Positions 43,100 through 51,808 of a stretch of DNA of 64,000 bases are shown here, one piece after another. Under the pieces are notes generated by a model. The model made no database searches and had not been told where the DNA came from. It saw only the letters and a list, made by a program, of their open reading frames with translations. Each line of letters opens with the position of its first letter. The first letter of the stretch is position 1. A program made the translations under genes and the position numbers. Origin of the DNA: Nereida sp024640765 (GTDB taxonomy: Bacteria; Pseudomonadota; Alphaproteobacteria; Rhodobacterales; Rhodobacteraceae); the NCBI GenBank assembly GCA_024640765.1, contig JAHEEK010000005.1:62001-126000 (forward strand). Direction: 5' to 3'.

Positions 43100-43513
43100 T
43101 TACTTTTTCAACGCGTCACGAATTTCCATCAGCAACTCTTCTTGGGTCGGCCCTTTGGGTGCAGAAGGTGCTGCTGGTGCTTCTTTCTTTTTCGTCGCGT
43201 TTACAGATTTAACCAGCATGAACACGACAAAAGCGATGATTAGAAAATTGATGATCGCCATGATAAAACGGCCGTAGGCGAAGACCGCCGCACCCGCCTC
43301 TTCCGCCTCAGCCATGGACGCGTACTCGCCTTCGCCGAGCAACGCGTACATGCCGCTGAAATCAACGCCGCCCATAAACAAGCTGATAATTGGGTTGATC
43401 AAATCTGACACAAGACTGCCAACAATGGCCGTAAAGGCCGCACCAATGATGATGCCGACGGCCATATCCATGACGTTGCCTTTGGCGATGAAGTCTTTGA
43501 ATTCTTTTAACAT
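43100..43513 (-). CDS. mscL: Large-conductance mechanosensitive channel
   Basis: This 137-residue osmotic safety valve has N-terminal MLKEFKDFIAKGNVMDMAVGIIIGAAFTAIVGSLVSDLI (TM1 with the Gly-rich gate), an acidic periplasmic loop (GEGEYASMAEAEEAGA), TM2 (RFIMAIINFLIIAFVVFMLV) and a cytoplasmic helix (PTQEELLMEIRDALKK). Length and motifs are normal for MscL. It converges on ald and diverges from the GST remnant. Confidence 0.96.
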   Translation of the reverse strand: MLKEFKDFIAKGNVMDMAVGIIIGAAFTAIVGSLVSDLINPIISLFMGGVDFSGMYALLGEGEYASMAEAEEAGAAVFAYGRFIMAIINFLIIAFVVFMLVKSVNATKKKEAPAAPSAPKGPTQEELLMEIRDALKK

Positions 43514-43667
43514 ATTTTGGTTCCCTCGTTACTTACACTCACGCCGCAATCACTACTCGGCGCGCCTACGCACAGTGTTAACGCGTGATGAACACAATAC
43601 TATTCCTTTTTTCCGAAGACTTAGCGCCTATGTTCAACTCAGGTTAACGCGATGAAAGGATCACGCC

Positions 43668-44548
43668 ATGACGTTTCCAGATGATTCCAAGATTAATGAG
43701 AAATGGCCCGCCAAAAACCCAAGTGTGTTGCAACTTTATTCGTTTCCAACACCAAACGGCGTTAAAGTGTCGATCGCGCTAGAAGAAATGGGCATCCCAT
43801 ACGAGGCACACACAGTGACTTTGGCCGATGCAGATGTGCGCGTCCCCAGTTTTTGTCTTTAAACCCTAATAACAAAATTCCGGCCATTATCGACCCAACT
43901 GCCCCTGATGGCCCGATTGGGATGTTCGAAGGCGGTGCGATTCTGGTATATCTTGCGGATAAGACGGGACAGTTCATCGGAACGAACGCCGCTGAGCGGG
44001 CTGAAGTGATGACCTGGCTCATGTGGCAAATGGGTGGCCTTGGCCCGATGTTTGGGCAGATGGGTTTTTTCCACAAATTCGTGGGCTCTGAGATTGAAGA
44101 CCCACGCCCCAAGCAACGCTACCTAGATGAAAATAAGCGTTTGTTAACGGTCTTGGACGGACATCTTGAGGGACGCGATTGGGTAGCTGGTGATTACTCA
44201 ATTGCCGATATGGCGATTGCGCCTTGGCTTCGGGCACTTGATTTTTACGGCACCAAAGAACTGCTAGGTTTTGATGGCTTCAAGAATGTTTCAGCATATC
44301 TGGACCGCTTTCTGGCCCGTGACGCGGTTCAGCGCGGCCTTATCGTTCCGCCACGCGAACCTGCGCAAACGCAAGCTCTTACAAACAAAAAAGGCCGCTC
44401 TGATATCGTTCAGGGCGGCCCTTCATTTCTAAGCAAAGCAGTTTTAACCGCGCAACTCGCCGCCTGTTGCTTTGTTTACTTTTTCGATAATCTTGGCACC
44501 CACGGCTTCAATATCTTTTTCAGTCAACGTGGCAGCGCTCGGCTGTAA
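43668..44548 (+). pseudogene. Glutathione S-transferase-like gene (YghU/YfcG type), frameshifted
   Basis: The first frame (43668-43862) encodes the thioredoxin-like start VLQLYSFPTPNGVKVSIALEEMGIPYEAHTVTLADADVRVP and then stops. The continuation SLNPNNKIPAIIDPTAPDGPIGMFEGGAIL lies in another frame. Restoring one G (CCC[G]AG at about 43847) gives the expected VPEFLSLNPNNK. The helical C-terminal domain follows intact to RGLIVPP, after which the frame runs through the pheT terminator and 105 bases antisense into pheT, so the native stop also appears lost. A single-base sequencing error could explain the first defect but not obviously the second. Confidence 0.82.
44385..44420 (-). terminator. 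Intrinsic terminator of the pheST operon
   Basis: On the minus strand GGCCGC and GCGGCC arms (44420-44415 and 44398-44393) close a hairpin that ends in TTTTTTGTTTG, about 25 bases after the pheT stop. Confidence 0.85.
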
Positions 44549-46837
44549 GCGGACAGTGATCGCAAGGCTTTTGCGCCCTTCACCAAGGCTGCCGCCAATA
44601 AACTCGTCAAAGACGCGCACATCGGAAATCAGTGCTTTATCAGCACCCGCGGCTGCATTTACCAAGGTCAACGCCTCAACATCCGCATCCACGACAAACG
44701 CGAAATCGCGTTCAACAGCCTGCAAGTCTGTCGCCTTCAAAGCAGGACGCGTGGCAGATGATTTACGCGGAAGCGGGATTTCAACGGGGAAAATCGTGAA
44801 GGCCATCGCCGGACCCTTAATGCCCACCGCCGCCAGAATTTTGGGGTGTAGCTCACCGAAAACGCCTAGCACTTTCTTTGGACCAAGACAGATTTGGCCA
44901 TGCCGCCCAGGGTGCCACCAATCAGAGCCACCGCGCAGGATTTGCACTTTGGCCGGAGCCCCCATAGAGGCCAGAACCGCTTCAATATCCGCTTTTACGT
45001 CATAAACATCGACAGGGCGCATTTCACCGTGGACATCTTTTGGACCTGTCCGCCCGACAAGAATACCTGCCATCTGATCGTGCTGCTCGCCCGGCTCACC
45101 GCCATGCCACGCAGGTCCCGCCTCAAAAAGGCTTACGTCCATAAACCCACGCGCCTGGTTACGGGCTGCAGCCTGCAGAAGACCAGGCAGCAAGTTGGGA
45201 CGCATATGGCTCATTTCAGAACTGATCGGGTTTGCAAGCATTGTCGCATCCGTACCACCACCAAAAAGCTCAGCCGCCTTTTGGTCGATAAAGCTGTAGG
45301 TAACGGCCTCGTTATACCCCAAAGCGGCGGTCGTGCGGCGCGCTGTTGTCAGACGCTTTTGCATCGGTGTGAGTACAGGCTTTGCAATGCCAGCCATACG
45401 CGGAAGTGGCTTGCCGACAAGCTTTGTCAGCGACGCAATCCGCGCAACTTCCTCAACCAGATCCGCCTCGCCCTGAACGTCAGGACGCCATGACGGCACA
45501 TTGGCCTGATCACCGTCCAACACAAATCCCAGATCAGTTAGGGTTTGACGCTGTGTCTGCGCTGGAATTTCCATCCCAACAAGAGACACCACACGATCAG
45601 TGTCCAGCTTATAGGCACGCGCCGTGTCAGGCACGGCACCCGCTGTTACAACTTCGCTCGCCTCACCGCCTGCATGATCAACGATCATGCGTACAGCGTG
45701 CTCAAGACCTTCGGGGGTGAAGGCAGGATCAATGCCGCGCTCAAACCGGTAGCGCGCATCAGAATTAATTTTAAGCGCACGGCCCGCGTAGGCGATTTGT
45801 ACAGGGTTCCAGTAAGCGCTTTCAACAAAGACGTTAACGGTTTCATCCATACAGCCTGTCTCAAGCCCGCCCATGATACCGGCGATGCTTTGCACACCGT
45901 TGTCATCGGATATTGCCATTTGACCTGCGGAAAGCGTGTAGGTCTTATCATCAAGGGCAACGATTTCTTCACCGCCTATAGCGCGGTGTACCCGCAAATT
46001 TCCCGCGACTTTATCAGCATCAAAAACGTGCAGTGGACGGTTCAGATCGTACGTAAACCAGTTGGTCACATCGACCAAGAAACTGATCGGGCGCAGGCCA
46101 ATCGCACGCAGCTGATCTTGTAGCCATTGCGGGGACGGACCGTTTTTGACGCCTTTAATCAAGCGACCACAGAACACGGGGCACCCATCCAGCGTATCGT
46201 CATCGATACTAACACCAATCGCGCTTGCACCATTTTCAGGAACGGCAGTGACATCGCGGGCCTTCAACGTGCCAAGACCGCGCGCCGCCAAATCACGCGC
46301 AATGCCGCGTACGCCCAATGCGTCCGGACGGTTTGGTGTGATCGCAATTTCGATGACCGGATCCACTTTGACTGGATCATGCTCAGCAAGATAATCCGCG
46401 AAACTCTGGCCAATTTCACCGGATGGCAATTCAATGATACCGTCGTGCTCGTCTGACAGTTCCATCTCACGCTCGGACGCCATCATACCGAAGCTTTCGA
46501 TGCCACGGATTTTGCCAACGCCGATAGTGGTATCAATGCCAGGCACGTAGACGCCGGGTTTGGCCACGACTACGGTAATGCCTTCGCGCGCATTTGGCGC
46601 GCCACAAATGATCTGCTTTTCACCCTCATCAGTTTGCACCTGACACACACGCAGTTTGTCTGCATCTGGGTGCTTCACCGCAGAGTTAACGTAGCCAATG
46701 GTAAAGGGGCGTAGTTTTTCGATGGGGTTCTCAATACCCTCAACCTCAAGACCAAGATCGGTCAGCGCATCTGCAATCTCATCAACAGACGCGTCAGTTT
46801 GAAGGTGCGATTTCAGCCATGACAGAGTGAACTTCAT
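44444..46837 (-). CDS. pheT: Phenylalanine--tRNA ligase beta subunit
   Basis: This 797-residue subunit starts MKFTLSWLKSHLQTD, followed by a tRNA-binding OB domain (about 40-150), B3/4 editing domain, B5 domain and the synthetase-like core. The C-terminal FDX-ACB domain (about 705-797, DLQAVERDFAFVVD onward) binds the tRNA anticodon. Full family length with no visible damage. The ATG overlaps the pheS stop by 4 bases, coupling the two subunits. Confidence 0.96.
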   Translation of the reverse strand: MKFTLSWLKSHLQTDASVDEIADALTDLGLEVEGIENPIEKLRPFTIGYVNSAVKHPDADKLRVCQVQTDEGEKQIICGAPNAREGITVVVAKPGVYVPGIDTTIGVGKIRGIESFGMMASEREMELSDEHDGIIELPSGEIGQSFADYLAEHDPVKVDPVIEIAITPNRPDALGVRGIARDLAARGLGTLKARDVTAVPENGASAIGVSIDDDTLDGCPVFCGRLIKGVKNGPSPQWLQDQLRAIGLRPISFLVDVTNWFTYDLNRPLHVFDADKVAGNLRVHRAIGGEEIVALDDKTYTLSAGQMAISDDNGVQSIAGIMGGLETGCMDETVNVFVESAYWNPVQIAYAGRALKINSDARYRFERGIDPAFTPEGLEHAVRMIVDHAGGEASEVVTAGAVPDTARAYKLDTDRVVSLVGMEIPAQTQRQTLTDLGFVLDGDQANVPSWRPDVQGEADLVEEVARIASLTKLVGKPLPRMAGIAKPVLTPMQKRLTTARRTTAALGYNEAVTYSFIDQKAAELFGGGTDATMLANPISSEMSHMRPNLLPGLLQAAARNQARGFMDVSLFEAGPAWHGGEPGEQHDQMAGILVGRTGPKDVHGEMRPVDVYDVKADIEAVLASMGAPAKVQILRGGSDWWHPGRHGQICLGPKKVLGVFGELHPKILAAVGIKGPAMAFTIFPVEIPLPRKSSATRPALKATDLQAVERDFAFVVDADVEALTLVNAAAGADKALISDVRVFDEFIGGSLGEGRKSLAITVRLQPSAATLTEKDIEAVGAKIIEKVNKATGGELRG

Positions 46838-47907
46838 CGTGTCAGCCCTCCTGCAAGATTTGGTTGATCAAGCGATGCAAATCCGTAGTGACGCAACCAA
46901 CGCAGATCACTGTCAAAGAACGCACGCAGGTCTGGAATGCCGTATTTCAGCATCGCGATGCGGTCGATACCAACACCAAATGCAAAGCCTTGGTACACGT
47001 CCGGATCAATGCCACCCGCAGCGATTACCTTGGGGTGCACCATGCCTGAACCAAGGATTTCGAGCCAATCATCACCCTCACCCACTTTAAGCGTGCCACC
47101 CTCCCATGAGCAGCGAATATCCACTTCTGCGGATGGCTCTGTGAACGGGAAGTGGGACGCGCGGAACCGAAGCTCGACATCGTCGACCTCAAAGAATGCC
47201 TTCACGAACTCTTCAAGAACCCACTTTAGGTTGGCCATTGAGATGTTCTTATCAAGCGCCAAACCTTCGACTTGGTGGAACATGGGCGTGTGGGTTTGGT
47301 CATAATCAGCACGGTAAACACGACCCGGGCAGATTACGCGGATCGGCGCGCCATTGGCCTCCATACTACGAATTTGCACAGGGCTGGTGTGGGTACGCAA
47401 CACGTGCGGCGGGCGATCATCGCCTTCGGCACGATGGGTGTAAAAAGTGTCCATCTCAGCGCGCGCAGGGTGGTGGCCCGGGATATTGAGCGCATCAAAG
47501 TTGTACCAATCGCTCTCGATCTGAGGGCCTTCTGCAACGGAAAAGCCCATGTCGGCGAAAATTGCGGTGACTTCTTCCCAGACCTGACTGATCGGGTGCA
47601 ACGTACCCGCAGGTCGCACGCGCGACGGCAATGTCACGTCAAGCCACTCGGTACGCAAACGCTCATTAAGAACCGCATCTTCAAGTGCTTCTTTTTTGGC
47701 AGCCAACGCAGAATTGATTTCGTTTTTCAGTGCGTTCAGCATCGGACCAGCTTCTTGCCGCTGCTCCGGTGTCATTTTACCCAATTCACGCATCTGAAGG
47801 CTGATTTCGCCTTTTTTGCCAACGGCTTGCACACGCAGATCTTCGAGAACCGCAGCATCCTGCGCCTCCGCGATCAGGCTAAGGTATTTGGTACGTAGAT
47901 CGGTCAA
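46834..47907 (-). CDS. pheS: Phenylalanine--tRNA ligase alpha subunit
   Basis: This 357-residue class II synthetase subunit has a coiled-coil N terminus, then motif 2 region (THTSPVQIRSM, FHQVEGLALDK) and motif 3 (GFAFGVGIDRIAML). I place the start at TTG 47907 (TDLRTKYLSLIAEA), which has CGGAG 6 bases upstream and matches family N termini; an in-frame TTG at 47925 lies ahead of that site. Overlaps pheT by 4 bases. About 215 bases upstream separate it from rplT and contain the rplT terminator. Confidence 0.94.
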   Translation of the reverse strand: MTDLRTKYLSLIAEAQDAAVLEDLRVQAVGKKGEISLQMRELGKMTPEQRQEAGPMLNALKNEINSALAAKKEALEDAVLNERLRTEWLDVTLPSRVRPAGTLHPISQVWEEVTAIFADMGFSVAEGPQIESDWYNFDALNIPGHHPARAEMDTFYTHRAEGDDRPPHVLRTHTSPVQIRSMEANGAPIRVICPGRVYRADYDQTHTPMFHQVEGLALDKNISMANLKWVLEEFVKAFFEVDDVELRFRASHFPFTEPSAEVDIRCSWEGGTLKVGEGDDWLEILGSGMVHPKVIAAGGIDPDVYQGFAFGVGIDRIAMLKYGIPDLRAFFDSDLRWLRHYGFASLDQPNLAGGLTR

Positions 47908-48062
47908 GAGATACTCCGTTTGCAATGCGTTGCGTCGTTTTCAATTCGTTAGCGGCGTAAGAGTTTCGTTTCAACCGCGTAGAGCAGATTAAGCCACCAT
48001 GTCGCTTTTGCGCCCGTGAAGATAAAGGGGCGCAATCACGTCAGCCGTCCGCTTTAGAATGA

Positions 48063-48093
48063 GAAAAGCCGTACGCCCAAAAGGCGCACGGCT
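48063..48093 (-). terminator. Intrinsic terminator after rplT
   Basis: On the minus strand AGCCGTGCGCC pairs with GGCGTACGGCT (one mismatch) around a short T-rich loop and is followed by TTTCTC, about 30 bases after the rplT stop. A further small inverted repeat (GCGCCC...GGGCGC, 48012-48035) lies between it and pheS without a T-run. Confidence 0.8.
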
Positions 48094-48122
48094 TTAAAAT
48101 GCTCAATCCCAAAGGGAGTGAT

Positions 48123-48485
48123 TTATGCGAGCGCCGCCTTCGCTTTTTCAACGATGGCTGTAAACGCTTGTGGTTCATTCACGGCCAGATCGGCCAGAAC
48201 TTTACGGTCCACTTCGATACCCGCAAGGGACAGACCGTTGATGAACTTGCTGTATGTCAGCGCTTCATCGTTCAAACGAACTGCAGCGTTGATCCGTTGG
48301 ATCCAAAGCGCGCGGAATTGGCGCTTACGGTTCTTACGGTCGCGTGTTGCATATTGGTTAGCTTTGTCGACTGCTTGACGCGCTACCTTAAAGGTATTCT
48401 TGCGACGGCCGTAGTAGCCTTTCGCTGCATCAGTGACTTTTTTGTGACGGGCATGGGTTGTGGTCCCACCTTTAACGCGTGCCAT
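48123..48485 (-). CDS. rplT: 50S ribosomal protein L20
   Basis: This 120-residue basic protein (MARVKGGTTTHARHKKVTDAAKGYYGRRKNTFKVARQAV) has the family-typical WIQRINAAVR and C-terminal helix. It binds 23S rRNA early in assembly and in many bacteria represses its own operon. It lies 14 bases after rpmI. No infC is present upstream, so the usual infC-rpmI-rplT order is split here. Confidence 0.97.
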   Translation of the reverse strand: MARVKGGTTTHARHKKVTDAAKGYYGRRKNTFKVARQAVDKANQYATRDRKNRKRQFRALWIQRINAAVRLNDEALTYSKFINGLSLAGIEVDRKVLADLAVNEPQAFTAIVEKAKAALA

Positions 48486-48499
48486 TGATCAGGACCTCC

Positions 48500-48700
48500 T
48501 TAGCGCGAATAGGGCATCATCGACTTGATGATTTTCTCATCAGGTGCCGAGAGCGTTGTGGTCCCGCGAGCATCGCGGAGGAATTTGTTTGTACGTTTGA
48601 TCATACCGTGGCGTTTGCCGGCCTGACCTGCTTTGACACGGCCTTTAGCCGTGACCTTGAACCGCTTTTTGCAGCTCGACTTGGTCTTCATCTTAGGCAT
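48500..48700 (-). CDS. rpmI: 50S ribosomal protein L35
   Basis: This 66-residue protein (MPKMKTKSSCKKRFKVTAKG) ends in the usual short basic tail. ATG 48700 has GGAG 6 bases upstream; an in-frame ATG at 48706 overlaps that site and would add only Met-Lys. First gene of an rpmI-rplT unit. Confidence 0.96.
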   Translation of the reverse strand: MPKMKTKSSCKKRFKVTAKGRVKAGQAGKRHGMIKRTNKFLRDARGTTTLSAPDEKIIKSMMPYSR

Positions 48701-48821
48701 TTTCATCTCCTAATCGTAGAGTTTTCAAAACGACTCAGGCATGCCAATGAGCCCGCTGTCGTCGGTGGAACAGATGCATTAGGCTGCGGCGGCAAAAAGT
48801 GCAAGACAAAAGTCCTGCAAA

Positions 48822-49046
48822 CTAGGGAAGAAGCTGACCAATCACGGCGATCACCACAGACGGAATTTCCGCAACTTCGTAGCCACCTGGCTTTGTGGTA
48901 ACTGCATAGGCCAACAGGCCACCCGAAATCAGAACAAGAAGGGCAGAAAGGCGCGGGCTGCGCCCTTCTGCATATGCGGAAAATATCGACGGAACGGCCA
49001 GAACCGCAAACACCAGTCCCAGCACAAAATAAAAGTCGGTTTGCAC
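48822..49046 (-). CDS. Small hypothetical membrane protein
   Basis: This 74-residue protein has three hydrophobic stretches (about 6-24, 33-48 and 60-72) and no recognisable motif. It starts at GTG with AAGGGG 7 bases upstream and follows the pyk stop by 30 bases on the same strand, so it is probably co-transcribed with pyruvate kinase. Function unknown. Confidence 0.65.
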   Translation of the reverse strand: MQTDFYFVLGLVFAVLAVPSIFSAYAEGRSPRLSALLVLISGGLLAYAVTTKPGGYEVAEIPSVVIAVIGQLLP

Positions 49047-49076
49047 GCGCTACCCCTTAAATAAATAGACTTGGTA

Positions 49077-50525
49077 TCATTCAGGGTCAGTGCGGAAAAT
49101 CAACCTTTCTTCACATGGGGCGACGCGCAGGATGTTGGTTGTACCTGCTTGGTTGAACGGCACGCCTGCGGTGACAACAATCTGGTCCGTTTCAGTCGCC
49201 ATACCCAGTTTGCGCGCCGCGCGCGCAGCAGCAACCACGGCCATTTTGAAACGCTCAACATCCGGCGTCATAGTGCAGTTCGTCCCCCATGAAAGCGACA
49301 AACGCCGCGCTGTTTCACGCTGCGATGTCAATGCGATGATCGGCACGCGCGGGCGCTCACGGGCTGTCAAAAGCGCTGTGGTGCCGGACTGCGTAAAACA
49401 ACAAATCGCTTTCACATCGGTCGTCTCTGCAATTTCACGAGCCGCCGCAACAATACCATCAGCCACAGTAGTGCGTTTAGCTGAACGCGTGTTCTCAATA
49501 ATATCGGTGTAGGTCGGATCATTTTCGACCTCGACTGCCACGTTATTCATGGTGATCACCGCTTCGATCGGGAAGTTACCCGCCGCGGATTCCGCTGACA
49601 GCATGATCGCGTCAGTGCCTTCATAAATTGCCGTTGCGACATCACTAACCTCGGCGCGCGTGGGCATCGGGCTTTCGATCATCGACTCAAGCATCTGAGT
49701 TGCAACAATAACCGGTTTGGCCGCTGCACGGCACTTACGCACCAACTGTTTTTGAATTGGCGGCACATTCTGGACGGGCAGTTCAACACCCAAATCACCA
49801 CGGGCCACCATGATACCGTCACTGACGCGCAGAATTTCATCAAAAGCCTGTACTGCCGCAGGTTTTTCAATCTTCGACAACACAGCTGCACGACCGTTGG
49901 CCAGCGCGCGCGCCTCGTACACATCCTCGGGGCGCTGAACGAAAGACAGCGCAAGCCAATCCACACCAAGCTGGCAAACAAACTCAAGATCAGCGCGGTC
50001 TTTTTCCGACAGCGCCTTCAGCGGCAATACCACATCGGGTACGTTCACGCCTTTGCGGTTCGAAATCACGCCGCCCGCAAGCACGGTGCAGTCAGCAAAG
50101 TCTTTGCCACACGCATCAACGCGAAGCTTAATTTTACCGTCATTGACCAGCAAATGCGCACCAGCTTGCAGCGCTTCAAAAATCTCTGGGTGCGGCAGGC
50201 GGACGCGTTTTGCGTCACCCTCAGCCTCGTCAAGATCAAGACGGAACTGAGCGCCCTCGACAAGGTCTTCGCCTTCTGGATTAGCAAAAGTTCCGACACG
50301 CAACTTTGGCCCCTGAAGATCAGCCAGAATCGCAATCGGGCTATCGAGGTCTTTTTCAACCTGACGAATGATCTCGTGGCGTGCGCGGATTTCATCATGA
50401 TCGCCGTGGCTCATGTTCAAGCGGAACACATCTGCCCCCGCCTCGTGCAGCTTGCGGATCATTTCATAGTCATTCGATGCAGGCCCAAGGGTCGCTACAA
50501 TTTTTACGTTTCGCATACGTCGCAT
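49077..50525 (-). CDS. pyk: Pyruvate kinase
   Basis: This 482-residue enzyme converts phosphoenolpyruvate and ADP to pyruvate and ATP. It has NVKIVATLGPAS (N terminus), FRLNMSHGDHDE, LADLQGPKLRVG, the active-site VLSKIEKPAAV and MVARGDLGVELP, and the C-terminal domain ending near FNQAGTTNILRV. AAGGA lies 8 bases upstream of the ATG. It links the pyruvate-yielding galactose pathway and glycolysis, though it is not part of that operon. Confidence 0.96.
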   Translation of the reverse strand: MRRMRNVKIVATLGPASNDYEMIRKLHEAGADVFRLNMSHGDHDEIRARHEIIRQVEKDLDSPIAILADLQGPKLRVGTFANPEGEDLVEGAQFRLDLDEAEGDAKRVRLPHPEIFEALQAGAHLLVNDGKIKLRVDACGKDFADCTVLAGGVISNRKGVNVPDVVLPLKALSEKDRADLEFVCQLGVDWLALSFVQRPEDVYEARALANGRAAVLSKIEKPAAVQAFDEILRVSDGIMVARGDLGVELPVQNVPPIQKQLVRKCRAAAKPVIVATQMLESMIESPMPTRAEVSDVATAIYEGTDAIMLSAESAAGNFPIEAVITMNNVAVEVENDPTYTDIIENTRSAKRTTVADGIVAAAREIAETTDVKAICCFTQSGTTALLTARERPRVPIIALTSQRETARRLSLSWGTNCTMTPDVERFKMAVVAAARAARKLGMATETDQIVVTAGVPFNQAGTTNILRVAPCEERLIFRTDPE

Positions 50526-50652
50526 ATCGTTATCCTTCGTTCGGCGCGCGGTGGCCGTCGTGACCTGTTACCGCTATCAGTTGAGGTCTATATGACCCAA
50601 TTCCCAAACTATCACAACTGCCGTATGAGGGTTGCCAAGGAGTTTCACACGC

Positions 50653-51393
50653 ATGTCACAATCACCCCCCTACAGCCCCGTTCATTCCGAAGGTGCAACG
50701 CGCCCAGGACGCTGGCTTGTTACCTGCGATCACGCAACCAACCAAATCCCACCGTTTATTGAGGGCGGCACGTTAGGCTTGGCGGCCGCAGATATGGAAC
50801 GCCACATCGCATATGATATCGGCGCACTTGGGGTCAGCCGCGCGCTTGGGGAATATCTTGATAGCCCAGTGATATGGTCCGACTTTTCGCGGCTGGTAAT
50901 TGATCCAAATCGTGGCGCAGATGATCCAACGTTGGTGATGAAACTCTATGACGGCACATTGATCCCAGCAAACCGCGAAGCGAATACAGCCGGGCGGATG
51001 GAGCTGTGCTATACCCCCTACCACGCTAAATATGCAGAACTGGCAGCGCGGCGCGAGGACACGGTGATCTGCGCCATTCATAGCTTCACACCGCAACTTA
51101 ACGGCAGGCCAAAACGCCCGTGGGAGGTTGGTGTACTCTATGCAAGCGACACGCGCCTGTCCGCGCCCACGCTCACCCATTTGCGAAACGTTGGCCTATG
51201 CGTTGGCGATAACGAGCCATACACAGGACATTTACGCGGTGATGCTATTGATACTCACGCACTTCAGCACAGTCGCCCCAACGTGCTGATCGAAATTCGC
51301 AATGACCTGATTGAAACTGATGCACACCAAAAAGAATGGGCGCAACGCTTAGCCCCAATTCTTGAAGCCGCTCTTTCAGATGCCCAAGTCTGA
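50653..51393 (+). CDS. N-formylglutamate amidohydrolase family protein
   Basis: This 246-residue zinc-dependent amidohydrolase-like protein has VTCDHATNQIP (about 24-34, metal-ligand region), DIGALGVSRALGEYL, RLVIDPNRGADDPTL and the IHSFTP block (about 142-147, metal His). Family members cleave N-formyl-L-glutamate; close relatives in Rhodobacterales are usually uncharacterised. ATG 50653 has AAGGAG about 10 bases upstream; TTG 50632 is rejected. It is followed closely by a DUF1244 gene and converges on the D-amino-acid operon. An N-acyl-glutamate substrate would fit the neighbours but is unproven. Confidence 0.82.
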   Translation: MSQSPPYSPVHSEGATRPGRWLVTCDHATNQIPPFIEGGTLGLAAADMERHIAYDIGALGVSRALGEYLDSPVIWSDFSRLVIDPNRGADDPTLVMKLYDGTLIPANREANTAGRMELCYTPYHAKYAELAARREDTVICAIHSFTPQLNGRPKRPWEVGVLYASDTRLSAPTLTHLRNVGLCVGDNEPYTGHLRGDAIDTHALQHSRPNVLIEIRNDLIETDAHQKEWAQRLAPILEAALSDAQV

Positions 51394-51439
51394 AACAAAC
51401 CCTAGCTATGAAGCACCCCTTCCGAAAAGGATCCCAATA

Positions 51440-51733
51440 ATGGACGCACAGACACAAATCGAACTTGAAGCAGCCGCCTTTCGCCGCCTTCAGAAACACC
51501 TGATGGAAGATCGCAAAGACGTTCAAAACATCGATATTATGAATTTAGCCGGTTTTTGCCGTAACTGCCTGAGCCGCTGGTACCAAGAAGCTGCTGCTGA
51601 GAAAGGTATTGAGATCAGCAAAGACGCGGCGCGTGAACGCTTCTACGGCATGCTCTTCTCGGAGTGGAAAGAAAAATACCAAACAGACGCCGGCGATGCC
51701 GCCAAAGAGGCATTCAAAGACAGCCACGGCTGA
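51440..51733 (+). CDS. DUF1244 domain-containing protein
   Basis: This 97-residue protein carries the family-defining FCRNCLSRWYQEAA (about 42-55) and MLFSEWKEKYQT. The two cysteines and following Trp-Tyr suggest metal or redox chemistry, but function is unknown. AAGGA lies about 9 bases before the ATG at 51440. It sits 46 bases after the amidohydrolase gene, probably as a two-gene unit, with a strong terminator downstream. Confidence 0.85.
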   Translation: MDAQTQIELEAAAFRRLQKHLMEDRKDVQNIDIMNLAGFCRNCLSRWYQEAAAEKGIEISKDAARERFYGMLFSEWKEKYQTDAGDAAKEAFKDSHG

Positions 51734-51756
51734 GCGCGGCAATCAATGTGTAAATA

Positions 51757-51789
51757 ACAAAAAGGCAGGCCGCATTGGACCTGCCTTTT
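51757..51789. terminator. Bidirectional terminator between DUF1244 and the transaminase gene
   Basis: Perfect 10-base arms AAAAGGCAGG (51760-51769) and CCTGCCTTTT (51780-51789) surround a 10-base loop. A-run and T-run on the two sides make it functional for both converging transcripts. Confidence 0.92.
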
Positions 51790-51808
51790 CACTACACTTA
51801 GAGGCGCA

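Noticed and set aside
43577..43651. Direct repeat GTTAACGCG (43577-43585 and 43643-43651) between mscL and the GST remnant
   Set aside because: Only nine bases shared, no symmetry, no link to a recognised regulator.
44894..46123. Long plus-strand frames opposite pheT
   Set aside because: Shadow frames of an intact 797-residue synthetase subunit.
49752..50762. Plus-strand open frame of about 336 codons opposite pyk
   Set aside because: It is antisense to a full-length pyruvate kinase with all motifs, its composition matches a complementary frame (rich in Arg, His, Phe, Cys), and no family is recognisable.
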